DNA of 6,372 bases from Rhodocyclales bacterium (GCA_021286885.1 JAJTBM010000180.1:1-6372); one strand, 5' to 3'. Counted from the first letter of the stretch, positions 1 through 5,860 are shown. Translations and numbers: made by a program. Notes: generated by a model from the sequence alone, not told the origin.

Positions 1-689
1 GTATGGCCCAAGATGCCCGCCAGTATCGCCACCCACAGCCCCTGACGCCAGCTGGATGCACACCGGGCTGCCACCAGAGGGGGGATGAATACCAGGGTAA
101 ACGCCGCCATCACCCCCAGGCTGACCGTTGCCAGCGCCACCGCCAATGCGGCCAGCACATCAAACAGTATCAAGCGCGGTCGCTCATTCTGCCCGCGTGC
201 CCGGTAAAACTCAGGAAAAAAACGTGACAACAACAGCGAACGGGACAAAACCGCCAAACTCGGCAAGATCAGCAGCGCGGCGCCTGCGGCTGCCAGCAGA
301 TGCTCCAGGTCGGTGAAATACAGCTGTCCGTCGAACAAAGCATGCCCTGCCTGCTCGGCCATGGGGTGATTGGCCACCAGCAGAATGCCTGCCGACCAGC
401 CGAGCAACATCATCAGCGCATAGGCCGTACTCCCCGCCCGGGCGAGCACGCCCTTGAGCAGGGCCGCCACCACCGCTGCCACCAGCCCACCGCCAAGCAA
501 GGGCCATTCCAGCACCATGGCCAGCAGGGTGCCCGCCGAAGCCATCTGGGCAAAGGCCAGGGAAGCCAGCCATTCATCCCGCAAGCGCAGGTACATGCCC
601 AGCACCGGCAACAGGGCAGCCAGGATCAGGCCTGTGAAAAACGGTACCCGAAACAAAGGATCCCACAACAGATCAAGATTCGGGCTCAT
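1..689 (-). CDS. Metal ABC transporter permease (ABC-3/ZnuB-like), C-terminus cut by window edge
   Basis: Inner-membrane permease of a metal-type ABC importer (ABC-3 family, as ZnuB/MntB), working with the ATPase and binding protein encoded just upstream. Reading from ATG at 689-687, the protein starts MSPNLDLLWDPLFRVPF and stays open for 229 codons to the window edge, so roughly the last 30 or more residues are missing. Hydrophobic stretches lie near residues 16-34, 42-60, 64-83, 89-106, 131-149, 173-200 and 216-229. A segment near 117-128 (ALFDGQLYFTDL) resembles the family's LFG...DL loop. The start overlaps the 3' end of the ATPase gene by 17 bases, and GGAAG lies just before the ATG, which suggests translational coupling. 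Odd: where relatives carry a D-A-L-S/A-H segment after the first helices, this protein has RDEWLASLAFAQMASAG (residues 37-53). The family is clear; the substrate is inferred from the neighbours. Confidence 0.85.
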   Translation of the reverse strand, partial: MSPNLDLLWDPLFRVPFFTGLILAALLPVLGMYLRLRDEWLASLAFAQMASAGTLLAMVLEWPLLGGGLVAAVVAALLKGVLARAGSTAYALMMLLGWSAGILLVANHPMAEQAGHALFDGQLYFTDLEHLLAAAGAALLILPSLAVLSRSLLLSRFFPEFYRARGQNERPRLILFDVLAALAVALATVSLGVMAAFTLVFIPPLVAARCASSWRQGLWVAILAGILGH

Positions 690-1263
690 GGGCTTCCAGT
701 TCCAGAGTACGGGTGCACACCGCCTGCATCAGGGCTGCATCATGGGTGACGAGAATGATGCCCTGCTGGCGACGGGGGCGAGCGAGCCAGTCGGCCAGAT
801 AGGCCACCCCCGCCTTGTCCAGGTTGTTGCTGGGCTCGTCCAGCAGCACCAGTTCGGCAGGCGCCGCCAGGCAGGCCCACAGGCGCAGAAACTGGAGCTG
901 CCCGCCCGAGAGCCGATCCAGGCGCAGATGCAGCTTGTCGGCCAGCCAGGGCGGCAAACCTTCGGGGCTCGCACCGGTGAGGACCAGCAGTTCCCGCCCA
1001 CTCAGGGGCACGCCCCGAAAACGGTCGAAGCCCTGGGCCTGATGGCTGATGTGCAGGCCGGGGCGCTTCTCGACCGAACCTGCAAACACCCGGGCGCCGC
1101 CCCACAGGGCCTTGAGCAGGGTGGATTTGCCGGCTCCGTTGGGGCCCGCCAGACCGAGGATGTCCCCCGGACGCACGGTGCAACTCAGGGGGCCGGCCAC
1201 CGCAGTGGTGTAGCCGGCCCGCAGCGCGCTGCAGCGGATCAGAAATCCGTCATCGCTTGCCAC
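673..1263 (-). CDS. Metal ABC transporter ATP-binding protein (ZnuC-like, short)
   Basis: Cytoplasmic ATPase that drives the metal importer. I start it at GTG 1263-1261 because an AAGGGG ribosome-binding stretch lies about 7 bases upstream, and because the first residues (VASDDGFLIRCSALRAGY) match the opening strand of an ABC domain. Starts further upstream would run into the binding-protein gene. This gives 196 residues. Motifs in order: Walker A GPNGAGKST (40-48), Q-loop Gln75, signature LSGGQ (118-122), Walker B LVLLDE (138-143) followed by PSNNLD, and H-loop His174 in VTHD. All catalytic parts are present. It is short compared with the usual 220-260 residues, since it ends soon after the H-loop with no C-terminal extension. 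It lies 10 bases after the binding-protein stop and overlaps the permease start by 17 bases. The ABC ATPase call is certain; the metal specificity comes from the neighbours. Confidence 0.92.
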   Translation of the reverse strand: MASDDGFLIRCSALRAGYTTAVAGPLSCTVRPGDILGLAGPNGAGKSTLLKALWGGARVFAGSVEKRPGLHISHQAQGFDRFRGVPLSGRELLVLTGASPEGLPPWLADKLHLRLDRLSGGQLQFLRLWACLAAPAELVLLDEPSNNLDKAGVAYLADWLARPRRQQGIILVTHDAALMQAVCTRTLELEAHEPES

Positions 1264-1273
1264 GGGCCACCCC

Positions 1274-2218
1274 TTACTTGAGGGCCGCCAGCAGACGGCG
1301 CAGACTGTCGTCAAACAGGCCGAACAGATCCTTGGCCTCGGGGCTGCCGCCAACAGTGAAGGGCAGCACCACCACCGGGATGCCGGCCTTCTCGCCCATC
1401 CAGTCGGAAGACTTGGGGCTGGCATAGGCCGGGCGCAGGATCATGCGCCCCGGGCTGGCCTTCTGACGCTCCAGCAAACCCGCCAGATGGGCGCTGCCCG
1501 GCTCCACCCCGGGCTTGGGCTCCAGGGCCCCCAGCTCGCGGATCCCCAGCCACTCATCCAGATAGATGAAGGAGCGGTGCTGCACCCACACGCCCACTCC
1601 CCGCAGGGGCGCGGCTTCCTTTTCCCAACGCTGCATGGCCGCCTTCCAGCGAGCCGTAAAATCAGCCAGACGCGCCTTGTAGACGGCCTCCCCCGCCGGG
1701 TCGAGGCGGATCAGGCGCTCGCCCAGCGCATCAGCCACCTTGAGGATGTTGCGTGGGTCCAGCTGGACGTGGGGATTGCCCCCCGGGTGCACATCCCCAT
1801 CGGCCCGGTCGAGCCGGGTGGGGACTTCCAACAGGCGCAGCACGCTGGTGGCTTCCAGATAGCCGGGCTGGCCCGGTTGAATGGCGCCGTTGCCGGACTC
1901 CCGCAGCACCAGGGGCAGCCAACCGATTTCCAGGTCGGCCCCGGTAGCCAGCACCAGCTGGCTCCCCCGGGCCCGGGCAATCAGGGAGGGCTTGGCCTCG
2001 ATCCGGTGGGGGTCTTGCATGGCTGTGGTGGCCACGAACACATTCACCCGCTCGCCCCCCACTTCCCGGGCCAGGGCGCCCCACTCGGGCACCGAGGCAA
2101 ACACATGGAGGGCCGCCAGGGCGGGCAGGCTCCAGCCCCCCAGCAGCAGGGCCACCAAAGCGCCCAGGGATTGCAGCAAACGCATGGAGCGCATGGAGCG
2201 CATGGAGTTCTTGAACAT
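1274..2218 (-). CDS. Periplasmic metal-binding protein of ABC transporter (ZnuA/TroA-like)
   Basis: Solute-binding protein of cluster A-I (ZnuA/TroA/PsaA family), 314 residues, which captures metal in the periplasm for the permease. ATG 2218 is preferred because GAGGAG lies 7 bases upstream. The N-terminus is a signal peptide: a basic, Met-rich n-region, a hydrophobic core at about 18-31, and likely cleavage after LPALA (35). Likely metal ligands are His71 (QDPHRIEAKPS), His150 (GNPHVQLDP, with His144 nearby) and His214 (VQHRSFIYLDEWLG). The fourth ligand usual in the family, an Asp or Glu in the C-terminal lobe, is not obvious: the corresponding segment reads VVVLPFTVGGS (282-292). There is no His-rich loop like that of many ZnuA proteins. 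The gene begins 11 bases after the barrel gene and is followed by the ATPase after 10 bases. The family is firm; zinc as substrate is inference. Confidence 0.9.
   Translation of the reverse strand: MFKNSMRSMRSMRLLQSLGALVALLLGGWSLPALAALHVFASVPEWGALAREVGGERVNVFVATTAMQDPHRIEAKPSLIARARGSQLVLATGADLEIGWLPLVLRESGNGAIQPGQPGYLEATSVLRLLEVPTRLDRADGDVHPGGNPHVQLDPRNILKVADALGERLIRLDPAGEAVYKARLADFTARWKAAMQRWEKEAAPLRGVGVWVQHRSFIYLDEWLGIRELGALEPKPGVEPGSAHLAGLLERQKASPGRMILRPAYASPKSSDWMGEKAGIPVVVLPFTVGGSPEAKDLFGLFDDSLRRLLAALK
2181..2207. repeat. Three perfect tandem copies of a 9-base unit
   Basis: CGCATGGAG is repeated three times without change. On the minus strand it encodes Ser-Met-Arg three times at residues 5-13 of the metal-binding protein's signal peptide. 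As the unit is a multiple of three, gain or loss of copies would change the n-region length and not the frame. Each copy also supplies an in-frame ATG, but the good ribosome-binding site belongs to the upstream ATG at 2218. Confidence 0.9.
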
Positions 2219-2229
2219 TTGCGGACTCC

Positions 2230-3660
2230 TCAGAACTTGTGGGCGCCGTGGGCACCCAGGCTCATGATGTATTGCAGCCAGACCTGGTTATCGGCCTCGT
2301 CTGCCCGGGACTTGTCGCGGGACAGTTGCAGGCGCACCCGGGAGAACTCGGACGGGGACCAATCCAGCATCGCGCTCTGGCGCCGGGGCGAGTAGGCCCC
2401 CAAAATCGGCAGCTCAGCGCTGCTCAGGCTGCCCAGATCCACCGTACCGGCATTCAGCCAGTCACCCCGCACCCCCACCCGCCAGCGGGGCATGAACTGG
2501 TACACCGCTTGCAGATAACCGCCCGACTGGCGGAAGCGGGAAGCGCTGGTGAGGGCGGCACCTTCCAGATCATGGGTCAGATCACCTTTTTCCCGGCGCT
2601 GGAAATACTCACCCTGGAGCTTGAAAGAAGTGTCGCGGCTGTTACCCTGGGGTGCCCATTTATACACAAAATCCGCCACCCACAGCTGGCTGCGCCCGGA
2701 GAAGGCGTTAGTCAGCCCGTTATCCTCGAACTGGCGTTCCCGAGGATTGGCATGGACGTGGGACAGGCCCGCCTGCCACGCGCCAGACTCACCCACATCG
2801 CCGCCGGTATGCACGAAGGCCGTCCACAGCCCGGCGCCGTTCTTGCCACGCTCGGCCCCCGGATAGGATTCGCCGCTCGCCACCTCGGTGCCGAACTCCA
2901 GGAAGAAGGGCGTCGGTGCCACCCAGCGCAGCTGGGCACCATCGTTTTGCAGACGCGGGCCCAGGAAGGCCTTGTAGACCAAGGGCGCATCGGCAAAATC
3001 CCACTCGTGGGGATGCTGCTGGTTCAGGTAGCCGATACCCGACAAAAAGCGCCCCGCCTTGAGCTTGAGCCCTTCAGGCAGGGCCAGGGTCTGGATGCTG
3101 GCCTCCTCCACCTCAACCACACCTGCGCCGTCATCTTCAGCCAGCGCAAAACGGGCATCGGCCCGGAACAGGTGATCCACATTGGCCGAAATCGCCAGCT
3201 CCGACTCACCCAAAGAGAAACCCTTCTTGGGAGGCCCCACTTCGCCCCCAGAAGGGATGAAGCCGTCGATTCGGTACTGGGACGGATCGCGCTGGAAGCG
3301 GGTGAACTTGCTGTCCAGAATCAGCGAAATCGCCGGATTGAAGGCACCTTCGCCGCTCTTGGCACCCACCACAGGTGCAGCAGGACGGGTCTCCACCCGA
3401 GCCACTGACTGGGCCACGGCCTCGACCCGGACATCAGCCTGGCGGGCTACGGCCTGGGCCTGGGTGGCCCGGCCTTCAGCCTCGGCCAGGCGTTTCTCCA
3501 AGGCCTGGATGCGTTGTTCGTAGGATTCGCGCAACTCGCGGACCTGCTCGCGCAGTTGCTTGAGACTGGAGTCGGCGGCTTCAGCAGGAGCCCCAAGGGC
3601 AAAAGTCGGCCACACCCCGGCCAGGGCGGCGCACAGAGCGCCCAAATGCAGGTGCTTCAT
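2230..3660 (-). CDS. Outer-membrane beta-barrel (porin-like) with N-terminal coiled coil
   Basis: A 476-residue exported protein, probably an outer-membrane channel. I start at ATG 3660-3658, with GGAG 7 bases upstream, and not at the adjacent TTG. Signal peptide: MKHLHLGALCAALAGVWPTFALG, cleaved about residue 23-29. Residues about 30-91 are Gln/Glu/Arg/Ala-rich with heptad-like spacing (LKQLREQVRELRESYEQ), so likely a coiled coil, as in some trimeric OprP/O-type or LamB-like porins. From about 105 on there are many alternating aromatic and polar stretches (for example FSLGESELAISANVDH, FFLEFGTEVASGES, WVADFVYKW), and the protein ends in Phe (GAHGAHKF), the usual mark of a barrel substrate of the BAM complex. 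There is no TonB box or plug domain, so it is not a TonB-dependent receptor. Its place directly before the binding protein, with an 11-base gap, suggests it admits the metal or its complex. I cannot name the exact family. Confidence 0.75.
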   Translation of the reverse strand: MKHLHLGALCAALAGVWPTFALGAPAEAADSSLKQLREQVRELRESYEQRIQALEKRLAEAEGRATQAQAVARQADVRVEAVAQSVARVETRPAAPVVGAKSGEGAFNPAISLILDSKFTRFQRDPSQYRIDGFIPSGGEVGPPKKGFSLGESELAISANVDHLFRADARFALAEDDGAGVVEVEEASIQTLALPEGLKLKAGRFLSGIGYLNQQHPHEWDFADAPLVYKAFLGPRLQNDGAQLRWVAPTPFFLEFGTEVASGESYPGAERGKNGAGLWTAFVHTGGDVGESGAWQAGLSHVHANPRERQFEDNGLTNAFSGRSQLWVADFVYKWAPQGNSRDTSFKLQGEYFQRREKGDLTHDLEGAALTSASRFRQSGGYLQAVYQFMPRWRVGVRGDWLNAGTVDLGSLSSAELPILGAYSPRRQSAMLDWSPSEFSRVRLQLSRDKSRADEADNQVWLQYIMSLGAHGAHKF

Positions 3661-3765
3661 CAAAAAACTCCGTTAAGTCAGTTCTATTCGGAAAAATCTG
3701 CAGACTGGAGCCGGGCGCCAGCGCATGGCGCGGCCTCCCAACCCTGTCCGCTCATCAGAAAGGAA
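3661..3765. other. Short intergenic spacer before the barrel gene
   Basis: This 105-base gap separates the DUF2946-like gene from the barrel gene. It holds a short inverted repeat (GCGCCA 3715-3720 and TGGCGC 3726-3731, loop of 5) and, close to the barrel start, the GGAG ribosome-binding site. I see no convincing sigma-70 promoter and no palindrome of the Zur type, so read-through from upstream is the simplest view. Confidence 0.5.
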
Positions 3766-4134
3766 TCAGACGACGGAGGGCGGCCCCCGCCCGGGCGGGC
3801 ACGGGGCTTCAAACGGACGCAGCGCCAGCGCGGGGAGCACCGGCGCCTGGGGCGTCCAGGCGGGCAACACGGCCAGGGGCGCCGATGCCGGCAGCACGGC
3901 TTCCAGATCCAAAGCCGCCAGACACAGGGCACAGCGCTCATGGAGGGCCTGGGATTTACCATCCTCCCGGCTACCATCGCCCGGAACCGAGTTATAGGCT
4001 TGGGCTTGGGCTTGGGCCCGGGCTTCCTGGACGTGGGTGAATACGTGGGCGCCCAGCAGCAGCTGGACGGCCACCAGCAGCAGGGCCAGGGCCGAGCGCA
4101 GGGGCAGGGAGCGGTGCAGGCGGGCGAGCCTCAC
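3766..4134 (-). CDS. DUF2946-like small membrane/exported protein with CxxC
   Basis: A protein of 122 residues if started at GTG 4134-4132, whose GTGA overlaps the stop of the GTPase gene; AAGGGC lies about 5 bases upstream. An ATG at 4176 is possible but would put 43 bases inside the GTPase gene. After a basic start (RLARLHRSLPLRS) comes a hydrophobic segment at about 14-29 and then His30 and His34 (AHVFTHVQ). Next come an Ala-Gln repeat (AQAQAQA, 40-46), then HERCALCLAALDLE with His65, Cys68 and Cys71, a second hydrophobic, Pro/Ala-rich stretch (about 79-102) and a Pro-rich tail. This layout, with N-terminal hydrophobic segment, paired His, central CxxC and PP-containing tail, resembles the DUF2946 family, often found near metal genes. 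Its function is unknown. A role in binding or sensing metal at the membrane is inference from the Cys/His pattern and the operon. Confidence 0.65.
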   Translation of the reverse strand: MRLARLHRSLPLRSALALLLVAVQLLLGAHVFTHVQEARAQAQAQAYNSVPGDGSREDGKSQALHERCALCLAALDLEAVLPASAPLAVLPAWTPQAPVLPALALRPFEAPCPPGRGPPSVV

Positions 4135-5228
4135 GGGCAGCCCTTGGGCGACACCGGGGGCGCGGTGTCGGGGCACAGGCAGGCAAACGCCCGATCCACC
4201 ACATCCCGCGCCAGATCCCGCACGATGAACACCAGCCGGGTCGCCCTATCCGCATCGGGCCAGGCATCCAGGCTGAAATCCGGGTAACGCAGGTGATGGA
4301 CGCACTGGACGACCCGGGGCCGGGCCTCGCCCTCCACCTGCACCAGCCCCTTCACCCGCAGGAGCTGATCCCCCACCAGCCCCTGGAGCAGATCCAGCGC
4401 GGTGGAAAAATCCGCCCAGCGCACGGGACGTTCGAGGCGCAGCACAAAACTGTGGGTGCTCGCATCGTGGCGCACCACCCCCTCCGGCGCGGTGGGAGTG
4501 GCAGCAGCAGGCGTGCGGGGGCGATAGGCAGCAGCAGGCGCCGGGGCCGCGTTACGCACCGCCTCTTCGGCCAGCCAGGCGCGCACCTGGGCGGGGCGGG
4601 CATCGGGCGTCCACGGGGCACAGCCCAGCAGATCAGCCGCGTCGGCCTCTCCCTGGACGATGCGGCGCCGGGGCGCACCGGGGTTGAGCTGGGCGAGCCG
4701 TTCTTCAAGGGCGGCCAGCGCGCCAGGATCGACCTGATCGGCCTTGGAGATGAGCAGCCGGTCGGCCATGGCCACCTGTTTCACCACCTCGGGCTGGCGC
4801 TCCAGCTGAGCGAGGCCGAACACCCCATCGACCACGGTGAGCACCCCGTCCAGTCGGTAACGCTCGGCCACAAAGAAATCCTGCAGCAGGGTGAACACCA
4901 CCGGGGCCGGATCAGCCAGCCCGGTGGTTTCGATCACCACCCGGTGCAGGGCCGGCAGCTCCCGGCGCAGGCGGCGCATGAAGAGATCCTTCAGGCAACG
5001 GCTCAGATCCCCCCGCACGGTGCAGCACAGGCAGCCGGACGCCATCAACACGATGTCTTCGGCCAGATGCTCCACCAGCAGGTGATCCACCCCCACCTGG
5101 CCCAGTTCGTTCACCAGCACCACGCACCCGGCCATTTCCGGCTGATGCAACAGCCGGTTGAGCAGGGTGGTCTTGCCGGCCCCGAGGAAGCCGGTCAGGA
5201 GGGTGATGGGGATGCGGGTATCAGACAC
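4131..5228 (-). CDS. COG0523/CobW-family GTPase, putative metal chaperone
   Basis: A G3E P-loop GTPase of the COG0523 (CobW/YjiA/ZNG1) family, 365 residues, which would use GTP to load metal onto a partner protein in the cytoplasm. Motifs: Walker A GFLGAGKTT (13-21); NELGQVGVDH (40-49), the switch region; the metal-binding CxCC in SGCLCC (Cys66, Cys68, Cys69); ETTGLADP (100-107); and the guanine-specificity motif as SKAD (161-164) where NKxD is usual. After a Pro/Ala-rich linker (about 228-248) comes the CobW C-terminal domain from VRHDASTHSFVLR to near VRDLARDVVDRAF. The tail adds CLC and a near-terminal Cys. The start is GTG 5228; it gives the typical family opening RIPITLLTGFLG, but no clear ribosome-binding site precedes it. 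The gene overlaps the DUF2946-like gene by GTGA. COG0523 proteins are known to divide into several metal groups; zinc fits the neighbours best but cobalt cannot be excluded. Confidence 0.93.
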   Translation of the reverse strand: MSDTRIPITLLTGFLGAGKTTLLNRLLHQPEMAGCVVLVNELGQVGVDHLLVEHLAEDIVLMASGCLCCTVRGDLSRCLKDLFMRRLRRELPALHRVVIETTGLADPAPVVFTLLQDFFVAERYRLDGVLTVVDGVFGLAQLERQPEVVKQVAMADRLLISKADQVDPGALAALEERLAQLNPGAPRRRIVQGEADAADLLGCAPWTPDARPAQVRAWLAEEAVRNAAPAPAAAYRPRTPAAATPTAPEGVVRHDASTHSFVLRLERPVRWADFSTALDLLQGLVGDQLLRVKGLVQVEGEARPRVVQCVHHLRYPDFSLDAWPDADRATRLVFIVRDLARDVVDRAFACLCPDTAPPVSPKGCP

Positions 5229-5244
5229 GACGGGTATCAGGCAC
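5215..5244. repeat. 14-base direct repeat at the GTPase start codon
   Basis: CGGGTATCAGaCAC (5215-5228) and CGGGTATCAGgCAC (5231-5244) match at 13 of 14 positions with a 16-base period. On the minus strand each copy reads as GTG-x-Asp-Thr-Arg. The copy at 5228 is the GTPase start. The upstream copy (GTG 5244) is in another frame and opens a seven-codon reading frame ending in TGA at 5223-5221, across the real start. Confidence 0.85.
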
Positions 5245-5428
5245 AGCAGCGTTTCGGGGTTCGGTGGACAGGACGATCAATCGACAGGCTTGGAGCAGAC
5301 CAGACACGCCGGGTTCCCGACGCAACAAAGACGCAGGGCCAGGGGCGCCTGCCCGAGCATTCTGCCCGAACAGCCAGCCCCTGGCCCTGGCCACGGCGCC
5401 CTCCCGCAGGTACGGGGGGCGTCGGAAA
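5229..5428. other. Intergenic region between dksA and the GTPase gene
   Basis: This 200-base non-coding stretch holds two clear inverted repeats close to the dksA end and the direct repeat at the GTPase start. No strong sigma-70 promoter for the GTPase operon is visible to me on the minus strand, nor a Zur-type palindrome. Whether the GTPase operon is read from its own promoter or by read-through from dksA is open. Confidence 0.5.
5334..5389 (-). terminator. Strong stem-loop after dksA, possible terminator or attenuator
   Basis: CAGGGCCAGGGGC (5334-5346) is perfectly complementary to GCCCCTGGCCCTG (5377-5389), giving a 13-pair GC-rich stem with a 30-base loop. The loop contains TGCCCGA twice (5350-5356 and 5362-5368). 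In the minus direction the stem is followed by CGTCTTTGTTG, only a weak U-tract, and the loop is long. It may act as an imperfect terminator for dksA, an RNA-stabilising end, or a partial barrier before the metal operon. Confidence 0.45.
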
Positions 5429-5441
5429 TCAATCCCCGTAC
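5410..5441. repeat. Inverted repeat spanning the dksA stop codon
   Basis: GTACGGGG (5410-5417) and CCCCGTAC (5434-5441) form a perfect 8-pair stem with a 16-base loop that contains the dksA stop (5431-5429). It lies directly before the larger 13-pair stem-loop in the minus direction, so the dksA transcript could end in two successive hairpins. Confidence 0.7.
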
Positions 5442-5860
5442 AGCTTCTGGGTACGCTCGCGCCGTTCCTGGGCGTCGATGGAGAGCGTGGCGGTGGGGCG
5501 GGCCAGCAGCCGACCGATACCAATCGGGTCGCCGGTTTCTTCACACCAGCCATATTCGCCATCGTCGATGCGTTGCAGCGCTTCGCCGATTTTCTTGAGC
5601 AGCTTGCGCTCCCGATCACGCACCCGCAGTTCGAGGGCGTGCTCTTCCTCAACGGTGGCCCGGTCAGCCGGATCGGCGACCAGTTCGTTTTCGCGCAGGT
5701 TGGCGCCGGTGCTGGCGGCGTTTTCCAGCAGCTCATCACGCATCGTGCTGAGGCGCACCCGGAAAAACTCCAGCTGGGCCGGGTTCATGTAATCGTCTTC
5801 CGGCATCGCCAAAAGCTCTGCTTCGGTCAACAGCTTGCCCTTGCTCGTAGTTGCAACCAT
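5429..5860 (-). CDS. dksA: RNA polymerase-binding transcription factor DksA, cysteine-poor type
   Basis: DksA binds the secondary channel of RNA polymerase and, with ppGpp, lowers rRNA promoter activity and raises that of amino-acid biosynthesis genes. The 143-residue protein has the expected parts. A helical N-terminal region (about 27-60) leads to the coiled-coil tip DPADRA, whose Asp63 and Asp66 correspond to E. coli Asp71 and Asp74, with Ala68 matching Ala76. Then come the returning helix LELRVRDRERKLLKKI and the globular end. At the zinc-finger positions it has Cys106, Thr109, Ser127 and Ala130 where E. coli DksA has four Cys. The usual zinc site therefore cannot form, as in many alpha- and betaproteobacterial DksA proteins and, partly, in P. 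aeruginosa DksA2. The ATG at 5860 follows a very good ribosome-binding site (GGGAGGA, 5874-5868; 6-7 bases spacing). Confidence 0.95.
   Translation of the reverse strand: MVATTSKGKLLTEAELLAMPEDDYMNPAQLEFFRVRLSTMRDELLENAASTGANLRENELVADPADRATVEEEHALELRVRDRERKLLKKIGEALQRIDDGEYGWCEETGDPIGIGRLLARPTATLSIDAQERRERTQKLYGD

Noticed and set aside
211..573. 120-codon minus-strand frame inside the permease gene
   Set aside because: It is out of frame with the permease reading, which shows several membrane segments and continues from 689 to the window edge.
1264..1425. Longer N-terminus for the ATPase from 1425
   Set aside because: It would lie inside the binding-protein gene, and the extra residues do not match any ABC domain; GTG 1263 has a ribosome-binding site.
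1487..2395. 302-codon open frame on the plus strand
   Set aside because: Antisense to the metal-binding protein gene and rich in Gly, Pro, His and Gln; a shadow frame.
2239..3408. 389-codon open frame on the plus strand
   Set aside because: Antisense to the barrel gene, with no recognisable domain; the minus-strand gene has signal peptide, barrel pattern and ribosome-binding site.
3999..4019. Repeated GGCTTG units
   Set aside because: They encode the Ala-Gln repeat of the DUF2946-like protein; three short copies are not enough to call a functional repeat.
4293..5792. 499-codon open frame on the plus strand
   Set aside because: It runs antisense through the GTPase gene and dksA, both with clear family motifs. 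Its product is His/Gln/Gly-rich with no domain, as expected of a shadow frame in GC-rich DNA.
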